Assembly: GCF_004119455.1 (NCBI RefSeq)
Contig: NZ_NRQT01000005.1
Coordinates: 417,044-481,043, forward strand
Length of the DNA stretch: 64,000 nucleotides
Origin: Chryseobacterium sp. CH25
GTDB taxonomy: Bacteria > Bacteroidota > Bacteroidia > Flavobacteriales > Weeksellaceae
Reading direction: 5' to 3'
The notes below the pieces were generated by a model that saw nothing but the letters and a program-made list of their open reading frames with translations, made no database searches and was not told where the DNA came from. The position numbers were made by a program, and so were the translations under genes. Below are positions 42,875 to 51,974 of the stretch, in pieces (the first letter of the stretch is position 1; each line of letters begins with the position of its first letter).

Positions 42875-45151
42875 TTAATGAGTAGGAATTTGAAGTTCTA
42901 TACTGGTTCCAATGTTTAATTGAGAGGTGATATTCATCGTCCCTTTTAAAAACTGGACTCTTGATTCTATATTATGAAAACCTGCTGTTTTTCTAAAGTC
43001 TAAGTTGGCAAGATCAAAACCTTTACCATCATCTTCTACAGTAAGGTTTAATACATTTTCCTCTTCACTGATCTGAATAATAATTTCAGAGGCTTTAGCA
43101 TGTTTAATGGCATTATTCACCAGTTCCTGAATGACTCTATAGATAAGCAGTTGCTTTTCTTCTGATATGGAATTGCTGTAATTGATAAATTCTGTATGAA
43201 TATTTAATGCACTGTTGGACATACGGGAAGCAAATTCCTGAATAGCTGCGGCCAAACCGTATTTCATTAATAAATCTGGCATTAAATTATGAGCAACACG
43301 TCTCAACTCTTCTACAGCACCATCAATCTGACTGATTGATTTTGAAATACCTTCCTCTATATTTTCAGACTGATGAGGATCTAAAATAGATAACTGAAGT
43401 TTAGTTCCTGAAAGCAGTCCACCTAATCCGTCATGAAGATCGCGGGCTAGACGGCCACGCTCCTGCTCCTGCCCTTCCAGCAATGCCGTAAGCGTGGATA
43501 TTTTAGAGTTCTGTTTCTCTTTTTCCATGGCCAGGGCATGCAGTTCATCCCTCTGTTTAATAGATTTTACACGTTGTTTATAAGCATACAGCAATAAGAA
43601 AATCAAGACAATGAAAATGAAAATAAAAACTATATAATAGGTATTGATCTTTTCTTTGAATGCCAATAGCTTTTTATAACTGTTGATATCGTTGTTCTTT
43701 TGTCGGGTTTCTAATTTAGCTAAACGAAGCTGCTGTTCTTTTTTCTCAGACTCCAGTTCTGAAAACTTTAAACGTTCACGCTGGTTTTCTTCTACCAGTT
43801 TTAGGTTATTATAGACCTGTTCACGCTGTGCCCTAAGAATATTGATAAGCTTAATCTGCTGTGCTTTTTTATCACTTTCCAGCTGTAGTTTTATATACTT
43901 CTGCTCCTGTCGTTCTTTTTCAAACTGAGACTCCAATCTTTTGGTAATATCCAGCTTTTCCTGATCGTAAACACTTTTGTATTTATCTACATAACTTTTA
44001 TAATAAGTAAGAGCTTCTTTGTAATTACCCTGTTCTTCGCTGATTCGGGATAAAGATTCGAGAATAGACAATTCAATATTATGATCCCTTACCGGGCTTT
44101 TTCCGATTTCCATGGAAGCTTTCAGAAAATATGATTTTGCTAAATCGTAATTCTTATCCTGTATAGCCAGTTCAGCCAAAATCCCAAAAGAAGAAGCAAT
44201 ATGAATAGGATCACCGGTCTCCAGACTCGCTTTGTTGGCTATCTGCGCATATTCTCTGGCCTTATCTGGGTTAAATTCAATATATAAATTAGCTAAATTA
44301 ATTGCAGCATAAGAAAGGTTGCTCTTATTGAGCATAGACTCCCTATTTTTATTAAAAGTAGCAATAGCCTGCAGATAAAACTGTTCTGCTTTATTTCTAA
44401 ACTGTATATCCGATGTATTTTGAGCATATTTTTGCTCATACACATATCCCATTCTCATATATGCATCGAAGATAAGTCCGGGATCATTCTGCTTTGATGC
44501 TAATAGCAGAAACTGTTTGCTGTATTTTTCTTCCAGCTGATATTCGTTCAGGTTAGAATAAATAGTGGATAATTCTTTAGCTACATTACCGAATCTCCCA
44601 TACAGTGTAGAAGTCGTGGGTGAGTTTTCGTAATAATTAATTGCTTTCAGGTAAGCAGTAACTGCCTCTGTGGTTTTATTATTACGGACCAGAATCCAGC
44701 CTTTTGCATATTCCAGATAGCCTTTCGCTTCATTGCTGTTTGTTTTTAAACTATAGGTTCTGGCCATTTCCAAACTTTTTGAAGACTCTACATCTTTATT
44801 GTCCAGCCTGTAATTCATAGCCTGAACAGCATACAAAATAGTAGCATACTTTCCGTCGGTCTGTTTTGATGCGATAGAAATATTATGAGCTAAAATCTCG
44901 TAGGATTTTGGTTTAGCCTTATGGAAAAATAAAGCAGTGGCATATTTGGGGGCCAGATTCAACTGCTCTTCCGTTTGGTTTGAAGCATTGTTATACTCCT
45001 TTTCTAATTTGCTTAAAGCATCTTGTGCCTGGGCAAAAAACGGACAAATAAGTAACGTAAATATAAATAATAACCTGTGCCTCAAATCCTTTTCTTTATT
45101 AAACTGTATTACATTAAAGAACGTAAAGATAAGTAAAATACTTCTACTCAA
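42875..45151 (-). CDS. TPR-containing sensor histidine kinase (HisKA_3 type)
   Basis: A 758-residue membrane kinase. An N-terminal signal-like segment is followed by a periplasmic array of TPR-like repeats (about 50-390) and a long coiled-coil region (390-500). One transmembrane helix lies at about 505-527 (YYIVFIFIFIVLIFLLLYAY). The HisKA_3 dimerisation domain has the phosphoacceptor His573 in RLARDLHDGLGG, and the HATPase domain has NNAIKHAKA and GKGFDL. A TTG at 45085 (codon 23, before RHRLLFIFTLLICPFF) may be the true start, as it gives a cleaner signal peptide. It pairs with the downstream LuxR-type regulator. The signal sensed is unknown. Confidence 0.87.
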   Translation of the reverse strand: MSRSILLIFTFFNVIQFNKEKDLRHRLLFIFTLLICPFFAQAQDALSKLEKEYNNASNQTEEQLNLAPKYATALFFHKAKPKSYEILAHNISIASKQTDGKYATILYAVQAMNYRLDNKDVESSKSLEMARTYSLKTNSNEAKGYLEYAKGWILVRNNKTTEAVTAYLKAINYYENSPTTSTLYGRFGNVAKELSTIYSNLNEYQLEEKYSKQFLLLASKQNDPGLIFDAYMRMGYVYEQKYAQNTSDIQFRNKAEQFYLQAIATFNKNRESMLNKSNLSYAAINLANLYIEFNPDKAREYAQIANKASLETGDPIHIASSFGILAELAIQDKNYDLAKSYFLKASMEIGKSPVRDHNIELSILESLSRISEEQGNYKEALTYYKSYVDKYKSVYDQEKLDITKRLESQFEKERQEQKYIKLQLESDKKAQQIKLINILRAQREQVYNNLKLVEENQRERLKFSELESEKKEQQLRLAKLETRQKNNDINSYKKLLAFKEKINTYYIVFIFIFIVLIFLLLYAYKQRVKSIKQRDELHALAMEKEKQNSKISTLTALLEGQEQERGRLARDLHDGLGGLLSGTKLQLSILDPHQSENIEEGISKSISQIDGAVEELRRVAHNLMPDLLMKYGLAAAIQEFASRMSNSALNIHTEFINYSNSISEEKQLLIYRVIQELVNNAIKHAKASEIIIQISEEENVLNLTVEDDGKGFDLANLDFRKTAGFHNIESRVQFLKGTMNITSQLNIGTSIELQIPTH

Positions 45152-45262
45152 TTTTTGAGCAATTTTGTTCAGTAAAAGATTTCCAGTTCTGAATTTTTCT
45201 TTAATTTTTAAATGTATAATCTTTATTTAAGCTGCAATTTTAGCCTTGTCAAGGCTATTTAG

Positions 45263-45391
45263 TTATTTATTGCTTTCTGCTCCAAAACTTCCGATTTTGA
45301 TACTGTATTCCAGACTTGGGATTTTATCAAGAAAAGAGATATTTTTATCCAGTAATGTACTTTTATCTTCAATAGTAATGCTGCCAAATTA
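45263..45391 (-). pseudogene. In-frame coding extension after the stop of the 254-residue gene
   Basis: The frame of the upstream 254-residue gene continues after its TAA (45389-45391) for 41 sense codons to a second TAA at 45263-45265. The continuation (FGSITIEDKSTLLDKN and SLEYSIKIGSFGAESNK) looks protein-like, not random. It suggests that the gene once ended at 45263 and acquired a nonsense codon, or that readthrough occurs. A short palindrome TAGCCTTG-T-CAAGGCTA follows at 45241-45257. Confidence 0.5.
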
Positions 45392-46153
45392 AGTGTACTC
45401 TAAACAAATGACGGCTTTTTTAAGTTCTTTGTCATAGAATAAATACAATACATCTGCTGCGGCATTTTGAAAATCATAGCCTTCTAAACACCCGATATAA
45501 CCCATTATGGTATTATCTTTTTTATAAGGCTTATCAATTAGGTTATCTCCACCGAAATGAGTTTCTTCTAAAGGAAGAGATGCTGTATTTAGCTCGTCAA
45601 AAATCCCCAAAACCTTCTTTTGCAAACGCTCCACCAGATATTCTGAATCATTATCTTTTTCCAGATCTTGTACTGTAAGTTGGCGTAAACGTTCTAAACG
45701 ACGAATATCATCTACCATTAAACCCGGTCGATCATTGTCTTTGTCATAAAGCTTATTGTGTTTTTGGTAATATTCTTTTTTCAATTGATACATAGCCTCA
45801 TTCATGTTGTATTCAATCTCTAAATCGGAATAATTGTTTCCATAATCTTCCGGGGAAATTTCGGTGTGGGCTGAAAAATAATTCCAGTCTGTATCAAATT
45901 TGTATTTGCCTTCAATCACATCAAAACCAAACATATCTGCTTTGGTATATTCTGTATGATATTCCGGTTTATTTTCCCCAACACAGCCATCGTAAATTTC
46001 CTTTACAGAAACAATATGCAGCCATTGATCTTCTGATGGATTAATAATTTTTAAATTAATTGAACAAATTGGAAGAAAATACTTTTTATGATTTTCCAAA
46101 TCATCATAAAATACATCTTCATATTCCGGAAAAATTTTTATTAAATCGTTCAT
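45389..46153 (-). CDS. Hypothetical protein of a candidate immunity cluster
   Basis: A 254-residue soluble acidic protein without signal peptide. Residues about 1-110 are mixed alpha/beta with several aromatic residues, 130-190 are charged helices (VDDIRRLERLRQLTVQDLEKD), and the end has strands GYIGCLEGYDFQNAAADVLYLFYD. I do not recognise the family. It stands first in stop order of four consecutive leftward genes that include SUKH and DUF4274 members, so an immunity role is inferred. Its stop is followed by an in-frame extension (see the entry at 45263). Confidence 0.55.
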   Translation of the reverse strand: MNDLIKIFPEYEDVFYDDLENHKKYFLPICSINLKIINPSEDQWLHIVSVKEIYDGCVGENKPEYHTEYTKADMFGFDVIEGKYKFDTDWNYFSAHTEISPEDYGNNYSDLEIEYNMNEAMYQLKKEYYQKHNKLYDKDNDRPGLMVDDIRRLERLRQLTVQDLEKDNDSEYLVERLQKKVLGIFDELNTASLPLEETHFGGDNLIDKPYKKDNTIMGYIGCLEGYDFQNAAADVLYLFYDKELKKAVICLEYT

Positions 46154-46243
46154 TTTACTTTCTTATTAGTTTTAATTACTTTCCTTCTTTTCTTTTACAA
46201 GGTTGAAAACCATATAGTTTTTATAATTATTTATTCAACTACT

Positions 46244-46927
46244 CTATTCCCAATAAGCAAATTTTGTGTTTAATTTTTCAAAAGCAATTTCCTGCTTAAT
46301 GAGTTTTTCAAATTCATCAAAAGTGAGCAACCCTTTTCTTTTAAACTCGCTACCATTAGGCTTTTTGTGGATATATTCAAAAATATCACGTTTGTATAGG
46401 TCCTCCAGAATTTCAACCTGTTCTGGTTTTAAATACTTACGATGTGTCTTTAGCTGATTATGTAAATTTTGTTTGATTTCTTCTTCAGAATCTTCATGAA
46501 ACATAGAATCTTCATCCATTTCAGTTAAAGATTCCAAAAGTTGTCTAAAGATAAAATCCTGAAGGTTTTTAGCTAGAATTTCAGCCTCTGAGTCGTGCCG
46601 AAACAAAGTAATGGGAACTTCGTCATCTACTTGCATATCCAATTGAAAAACATACATATCACCAGCTCCATTTCCGGCAAAAGGAACCATTCTGTATTGG
46701 GAGTTGATGTCGTAAATCTCGTGATGAATAACTTCCCTAATTCCTCCCCAAGAAAAGACTGGTTCCCAAATGTCGATATCATTTCCAAATAAAAGCAAAG
46801 GAGGATTTTCTTTTAACGTAGAAAAAGGAACTACATCTTCAATGATCATCCCTTCATCATATAATTGTTTGTAAAGCTGGGGATAAGTAAATTCAAATTC
46901 CTTCTCTAAGTTTTGTAATGTATTCAT
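46244..46927 (-). CDS. SMI1/KNR4 (SUKH) family protein, candidate immunity protein
   Basis: A 227-residue cytosolic protein. The SUKH fold is suggested by FEFTYPQLYKQLYDEG at the start and the hallmark VPFAGNGAGDMYVFQLD at about 80-97, then ITLFRHDSEAEILAKNLQDF. SUKH proteins are frequent immunity proteins against polymorphic nuclease toxins in bacteria. No toxin gene is adjacent, so this may be an orphan immunity gene. The last 90 residues are a charged helical extension not usual for the core fold. It lies 9 bases after the DUF4274 gene in a shared transcript. Confidence 0.75.
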   Translation of the reverse strand: MNTLQNLEKEFEFTYPQLYKQLYDEGMIIEDVVPFSTLKENPPLLLFGNDIDIWEPVFSWGGIREVIHHEIYDINSQYRMVPFAGNGAGDMYVFQLDMQVDDEVPITLFRHDSEAEILAKNLQDFIFRQLLESLTEMDEDSMFHEDSEEEIKQNLHNQLKTHRKYLKPEQVEILEDLYKRDIFEYIHKKPNGSEFKRKGLLTFDEFEKLIKQEIAFEKLNTKFAYWE

Positions 46928-46936
46928 ACATATATT

Positions 46937-47743
46937 TTAAACATTTCTTTTGAAGATACCCGGAACTTCCCAAGCTATTTTTTTCTTCTTATAATCAACT
47001 TTCTTGTCGGTTTGAGGATTGTAACTCAATACTTCCGGATATTTGTTGTTTACAATATTATTAATAATGCCCTGCAGCATTGTGTTTGTATGATGATAAA
47101 CCGAACACTCAGTATACAATCGCCAGAATACCATCACTGCAATGCCTTTATCACATAACCGGTGTAGTAAGATTTGTGCTGCATATTCCGGTTCATCTAT
47201 AAAATAAGCGATATTGAAGAGTTCAATGGCAGATTCAGCACCTCTGATATTCTTTTCCCATTCTCTATCGAACCACATTTCTACATCGTCTTCTTCATAA
47301 TAAATATACGTTTCTTCGCCATTTGTTTTTTGAAAAATCCAATCCGGAATAATGAATTCATCTTCATACAGCGATGTTGGATCAAACTGAATATCTGTTT
47401 TTTGATAAAAGCCGTTGGGATAATTTTTCAGAAGTGTTTTTAACAGAGTAAACACTTCATTTTGGGATACATCCTTGAGCGTCTGATCTAATTTATATTG
47501 TTGAAAATCCTGTGGCTGAGCCAGCCAAAACAACTCTAAAGCAGTAGCTTCACTGCAAATGGGGCTTTCTGCAATCCATTGTAAAACCTTCACTCCGTTG
47601 TCCCAATTATGGTAAGTGGCGAGATAATGCAATTCTTCTGCTGTATTTAACTGGTTAAATTTTAATTTATCCAGTTCATCTTGTAGAATACCTTCATGGA
47701 AATTATCATTAATAAAATTCTGTTGCTCTGAAGTAAGATTCAT
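46937..47743 (-). CDS. DUF4274 domain protein
   Basis: A 268-residue soluble protein. The early segment LNTAEELHYLATYHNWDNG with VLQWIAESPICSEATALELFW matches the DUF4274 pattern as I know it. The rest contains helical repeats and Trp/Tyr-rich strands. DUF4274 is often seen in immunity-gene arrays of polymorphic toxins. The protein is cytosolic and without catalytic motif. It is 39 bases upstream-separated from the 126-residue gene and 9 bases from the SUKH gene. Role as immunity protein is inferred. Confidence 0.65.
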   Translation of the reverse strand: MNLTSEQQNFINDNFHEGILQDELDKLKFNQLNTAEELHYLATYHNWDNGVKVLQWIAESPICSEATALELFWLAQPQDFQQYKLDQTLKDVSQNEVFTLLKTLLKNYPNGFYQKTDIQFDPTSLYEDEFIIPDWIFQKTNGEETYIYYEEDDVEMWFDREWEKNIRGAESAIELFNIAYFIDEPEYAAQILLHRLCDKGIAVMVFWRLYTECSVYHHTNTMLQGIINNIVNNKYPEVLSYNPQTDKKVDYKKKKIAWEVPGIFKRNV

Positions 47744-47782
47744 TTTTCAATAAACAATTGATTAATAATATTTTACATTAAT

Positions 47783-48163
47783 TTAATGATTTACAACGTC
47801 ATCACTCCCAAAATCGTTTTCAATCCACCCATGAAATCCCATGCACATTCCATCACCATCAAGAGTGTTGAGTTCTTCGATGATTTCGTCATTTTTATAA
47901 AGAACAATATTGGTTTGTAGGTCTAAACGGTAGTTTTCATTTTCCAAAGGACCAAAAATTCCGTCCATTTGCATCATCATTCCGTAAATAGTATTGTCGA
48001 TGGTTTTTAAATGAACTTCGCGAAGAGTCTCATCAATATCTGCCGGGATTCTATTAATAGCATACTTTCTAATGTTTTCAAAAATAATATATCCTGCCCC
48101 ATGCTGCATCCACAGTTCACGATCACGTTCACTTGATGGCGGATTTGTTAATTCTTTATTCAT
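47783..48163 (-). CDS. Hypothetical small protein of the immunity-like cluster
   Basis: A 126-residue acidic protein with no signal peptide and no family that I recognise. Strands such as IFGPLENENYRLDLQTNIVLYK and the acidic C-terminus (GWIENDFGSDDVV) recall SUKH-like or other immunity folds, but this is only an impression. It is first of the leftward run 48163-45389 and is probably cotranscribed with the DUF4274 gene. Confidence 0.5.
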   Translation of the reverse strand: MNKELTNPPSSERDRELWMQHGAGYIIFENIRKYAINRIPADIDETLREVHLKTIDNTIYGMMMQMDGIFGPLENENYRLDLQTNIVLYKNDEIIEELNTLDGDGMCMGFHGWIENDFGSDDVVNH

Positions 48164-48244
48164 ATGTTCTAATTTAACTGAGCATCATTTTTATAAAAAT
48201 GTAAGGTCTATGTTTATGAATTGAGAGATATGCATTACTATAAC

Positions 48245-48778
48245 CTAAATTTTAGCAAAGAAATTAAAAGTTTGTTGGGCAATAAGTTTGAGCTTTGTAT
48301 CTGAAGGATCATTCATCCATTCCTCATACAATTCTATTCTTATTATTTTAACGTCATCCGGTATTTTGTAAATTTCATCTTTTGTGTAATTGTACCCCTG
48401 TATATTTGCGCTTTCCTTACCGGGATATTTTTTGATCTCAGTATAATATCTCAGCGTAATGGTATTGCCATTTTGCTCTCCTTTCTCTAAACGGATTTTT
48501 CTTACCTGATAAATTGTATGTCCTCCGGAGCTGACATTACCCCGGATACGAAACTTCAATCTTCCGGTATTTTTAGAAAGCATAATAATTCCAGGAGTAA
48601 AACGCTCTGTAACAGCTTTATGAGTAACGTAAGTATGAGGTTTCCCTGTTTCCGAAATTTCTTTTGTAACCCGTTTGGGTTCAGAGTAAATGGGAGTAAC
48701 CTTTAATTTCTGGGCATTGCCTTTACAAGCCAGCAACGCAAAAAGTGAAGTTAAAATCACAAAATATTTCACTCTCAA
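48245..48778 (-). CDS. Hypothetical lipoprotein
   Basis: A 177-residue lipoprotein with lipobox Cys18 (LFALLAC). The mature part is basic and beta-rich (VTPIYSEPKRVTKEISE, GRLKFRIRGNVSSGGH), with no known motif. It may be a periplasmic or outer-membrane protein. It lies between the immunity-like cluster and a small membrane gene with separate spacing, so it is probably monocistronic. Function unknown. Confidence 0.55.
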   Translation of the reverse strand: MRVKYFVILTSLFALLACKGNAQKLKVTPIYSEPKRVTKEISETGKPHTYVTHKAVTERFTPGIIMLSKNTGRLKFRIRGNVSSGGHTIYQVRKIRLEKGEQNGNTITLRYYTEIKKYPGKESANIQGYNYTKDEIYKIPDDVKIIRIELYEEWMNDPSDTKLKLIAQQTFNFFAKI

Positions 48779-48887
48779 ATCTTTAATAAATCTTTGAGCT
48801 AAAGGTAATCAAAGGCATTGGTTTAAAACATCCCTGATAATAGTGGTTTTTATATATAATTTTTAATCAGAAAGCATATAATTAAGG

Positions 48888-49109
48888 CTATTTTATAAAC
48901 AGCATACAAAAATAAACAGCGGCTAAACTTGTTACGGTAATTCCTGAAACAAGAAACACAAGAAGATAATAAAGCCCTTTCTTCTTTTTCTTTTGTACTG
49001 AGTTAATAATAAAAACAATGAGCATACATAAGAATCCTGCTCCGAAAAAAATCATTAAGGTTGCAAGAAATAAAGCTCTTTCTAAGTGTAAATCTGCAGA
49101 TGAAAGCAT
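48888..49109 (-). CDS. Small membrane protein with two predicted helices
   Basis: A 73-residue protein with hydrophobic spans at about 13-38 (LFLATLMIFFGAGFLCMLIVFII) and 47-70, joined by a basic loop (NSVQKKKKKG). No family recognised. It is leftward and is flanked by gene-free sequence. Small size lowers certainty, but the clear two-helix pattern with positive-inside loop supports a real gene. Confidence 0.45.
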   Translation of the reverse strand: MLSSADLHLERALFLATLMIFFGAGFLCMLIVFIINSVQKKKKKGLYYLLVFLVSGITVTSLAAVYFCMLFIK

Positions 49110-49128
49110 ATTTTAATTATTTTAAAAA

Positions 49129-49262
49129 GGTTGAAGCTGGAAACTGGAAGTTATAAAAGTCATATAAAATAACAGTCCACTTTTTTATGTAATTTAATTG
49201 TATAATAACCATCTCTAAAATCATGGCTGAAAGTACCCTCCAGCTTCCCTCTTCCAGCCATT
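49129..49262. repeat. Imperfect inverted repeat, dispersed type
   Basis: Left arm GAAGCTGGAAACTGGAAG (about 49131-49148) and right arm CTCCAGCTTCCCTCTTCCAG (about 49239-49258) are roughly complementary over 20 bases, enclosing AT-rich sequence. This purine-rich motif is typical of intergenic repeats in this group. Confidence 0.45.
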
Positions 49263-49278
49263 TGACACAATCTCTACA

Positions 49279-50759
49279 TCATTCTTTATATTCTTTTCCG
49301 GAATAAATATCAATATAATAATAGGCTGTTTTCCCTGAATCATTTTTAACAGTCACCAGGCCTTCTGAACTAATGGATTGGTATACTTTTGAACTGACAC
49401 CTTTTTTATTTTTATTATCGAAAAGCACATATGATCCATTCTGTTCTTTTTGAAGAGCGTAGATCTGTTTTTCTGTATCTAAAACGGAAATATCATAATA
49501 ATCAGGCTTTATCTCCCAGTTTTTTTCAAGACTATTCCATAGGCCTATGGTTTTCAATTCTTTTTCATTTTCAATCCGGATAAGATATTGATCTTTCATA
49601 CCTCTGTAGGAATTTATTTTCCCAAATTTCCAGGTTTTATCAGTGTATTGGTTAGGTAAAACCATTTTCCTGTCTGGCCAGACCAAATATCCAACCCTAT
49701 CCAACACTTTAAAGTTATAAGAGCCGATAGAATCTGTAACATTCCCTTTAGTATCAATATAAAGCCAGTCATACGCCCAAACATCATGATCGTAATTAAA
49801 AACACCTAATAAAAAATAAGGGGAATTGGTGATAGAATACACTAGAGAAACCTTTTTAATGAAATCAATCTGCGAAGCTGTTGCCTTTGTAATTTCTTTT
49901 GGAAAAGCCTTTTCATACTGTGGAAAAAGGTATACATCACTGGTTTTACTATTCATTAAAAGTTTAGGAACTTCCGGCTCATATTGTTCTTTATTCACTT
50001 CTTTCAGCGCTATGGTTTCTTTTCCAAATACAAGGGAAAGTGTCTCAGAACCTATCAGATTGGAGTGAACTGCTTTTTTCTGATGTAACTCAAATATTGA
50101 AAAGCTCGTATTGGACCCTTTAATAAATCGTTTATTTTCCAGCAGTTCTGCAATATTATTTTCAATTTTACTGAGTTTATTTTTTTGATTTCGTACAGGG
50201 TTCCATTCCAAAACAGGTGATTTTCATCTACCACAATAAAATTGAGATAATAATTGTCGTCCAAATAAGGAATGTCTTCATGAAGTAAGACTTGTTTGGT
50301 TTCTAAAACACCAATTTCTATTTTATGGTAAGTCTGTTCTTTTTTGATACCGCTTCCCATGATATTCCAATCCCATTTCCAGACTGGCATTTTCTTTTCG
50401 TACTCAATGTCTTTTTTGTAAAATGTAAGCCCATTGATGACATTTAAATTGATCTCCTCAGCAGAAAACGCCAACACAATTCTTCCTTTTTCATCTATGG
50501 CGGCATATTCATCTTTTTCATTCATAACAACGGCAAATCCTGTAGTCGTAAACAAGGATGCGTTTTGATATTTCTGATGAGTGAGGGGTTTCAGACTTGT
50601 TTTATCTGCATAAACAAAATTATTCTGCTTCGTTAAAAAAGGAATGCTGTTGATAGTCTTTGTTTTTAGTGGAATTAATGGCAAATTATCTTTTTTTTCC
50701 TGGGTACAGGCTGTTACCGAAGTCAACATCAAAAAGATACTGCAAACTATTGTTTTCAT
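49279..50759 (-). pseudogene. Frameshifted lipoprotein gene with WG-like repeats
   Basis: Two overlapping frames form one gene. The 5' part (50055-50759, 234 residues) has a lipobox (MKTIVCSIFLMLTSVTAC) and ends in unrelated codons. The 3' part (49279-50211, 310 residues) begins with poor codons before a credible sequence KLSKIENNIAELLEN. Joining them at the A tract 50180-50186 (seven T on the plus strand, eight would restore frame) yields about 490 residues with WG-like repeat text (DEYAAIDEKGRIVLAF). The mutation is a -1 base in a homopolymer: real decay, phase variation or sequencing error. Function of the intact protein unknown. Confidence 0.65.
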
Positions 50760-50844
50760 ATTCTGAAATAAGCATCAATATTAGAGAGATGTGAAGGATA
50801 CTACAATCCCAATTATCAGCTATATTTTAGAGAGTTTCAAAGTG

Positions 50845-51079
50845 AAGTTTCCCTGATACTTTACATTTGTGGCAGCAATTGCAAAAGCATTGGATTTGAA
50901 AGACGTTATCCATGTTGGGCACTCTATGGCGAGGAGTACCATTTGAATCAACGGGAAAAGTGTCTGCTACTCTATTTAAAAATGGTCAATTAACTTCCTA
51001 TCCTGGTTTCCCTTATGGAATGCCTACCACAGAAGCTGAAACAATCAACAGAGATCTTTTGTCATTTTTTAATTCATAA
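50845..51079 (+). pseudogene. Internally deleted alpha/beta-hydrolase remnant, copy 1
   Basis: Two pieces of a chloroperoxidase-like hydrolase remain. The first is AIAKALDLKDVIHVGHSMA near the nucleophile elbow. It then stops and shifts frame into a C-terminal block STGKVSATLFKNGQLTSYPG with PYGMPTTEAETINRDLLSFF. The middle of the gene is missing. A copy of equal length (235 bases) occurs at 51975-52209, with the same deletion, so duplication followed decay. Direction plus. Confidence 0.75.
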
Positions 51080-51101
51080 TTTATTAATACAAAATAATTG
51101 C

Positions 51102-51131
51102 AAAACCACAGTCATTTTGATTGTGGTTTTT
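51102..51131 (+). terminator. Intrinsic terminator after hydrolase remnant copy 1
   Basis: Stem AAAACCACA/TGTGGTTTT with T-run. Confidence 0.7.
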
Positions 51132-51215
51132 AATTTAAATTTCACTTACTAGTGTATTAAAAATAATTAACAATACCATATATCATTAGCATTAACACTA
51201 TATATTATATCTCTA

Positions 51216-51248
51216 TTTGATGATTTATGATAATTATTTATATATTTG
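51216..51248 (+). promoter_or_regulatory. Full Bacteroidota promoter of the lectin gene
   Basis: A -33 TTTG (51216-51219), a 21-base spacer and a -7 TATATTTG (51241-51248) match the Bacteroidota consensus well. The start is about 20 bases before the ATG at 51267. It is the clearest promoter of its type in the window. Confidence 0.75.
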
Positions 51249-51266
51249 CGCCGTCAAAAATAATCT

Positions 51267-51848
51267 ATGAAAACAAAATTAATAACTTTTTTAAGTCTTT
51301 CAATGCTATTGGCATCTTGCGCCCAGGATGAAACCCGCGATGAGGTAATGCCAACTGCAAAACAAGTTACTGTTAATGAAAATAATACCTCACGTATTAG
51401 TTTTACCAAAATTGAACTCATCAAAGAATCCGGTCCTTTTCATCCGGAAGCATTAAACACAGAAGAGTCTCTTAAGTTGGAGCACAATGGTAGTGTGTAT
51501 CGATTAATTATGCAGTGGGATAACAATCTGGTTCTTTATAGAGAAAGACAAGGACATAAAACTGTACTATGGCATTCCAATACCCACAGGACTGATGTTG
51601 TAAGTCCAAGGCTTGTTGCACAAACCGATGGAAATCTGGTAATCTATTCTAGTAATAGTATTCCAGCTAATAGTATTCCAATCTGGAGTGCTGATACTAC
51701 CGTTAACTATCATGTGAACAGTCCACACATTAAAATGCAGCTCTGTTCAAGGACAGGAACTTTCATTCCTTCTGGATACAGAATTAAAGTTATTCTTGGT
51801 GGAAATAATGAAGAAAGAAAGGAGATAATTGTGGAAGACTTCTATTAA
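51267..51848 (+). CDS. B-lectin (mannose-binding type) lipoprotein
   Basis: A 193-residue lipoprotein with lipobox Cys18 (LLASC). The body contains two copies of the bulb-type lectin motif QxDxNLVxY: MQWDNNLVLYRE (about 81-92) and QTDGNLVIYSS (about 117-127). It is probably a single-domain surface lectin; two sites suggest binding of mannose-like glycans. Lectin-like bacteriocins also use this domain, so an antibacterial or adhesive role is possible but not shown. It is bracketed by two copies of the broken hydrolase gene, with a strong promoter. Transfer with the flanking DNA is likely. Confidence 0.7.
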   Translation: MKTKLITFLSLSMLLASCAQDETRDEVMPTAKQVTVNENNTSRISFTKIELIKESGPFHPEALNTEESLKLEHNGSVYRLIMQWDNNLVLYRERQGHKTVLWHSNTHRTDVVSPRLVAQTDGNLVIYSSNSIPANSIPIWSADTTVNYHVNSPHIKMQLCSRTGTFIPSGYRIKVILGGNNEERKEIIVEDFY

Positions 51849-51974
51849 TTATATTATAGAGATATAAATATTTCCCGTTTCTTATACAGAAGCGGGAAAC
51901 TTATTTTTTACTTACTCTATCCCTGCAACACAATAAGAAATCATCAATAAGATTTATTGTTTTTTATTATAATT

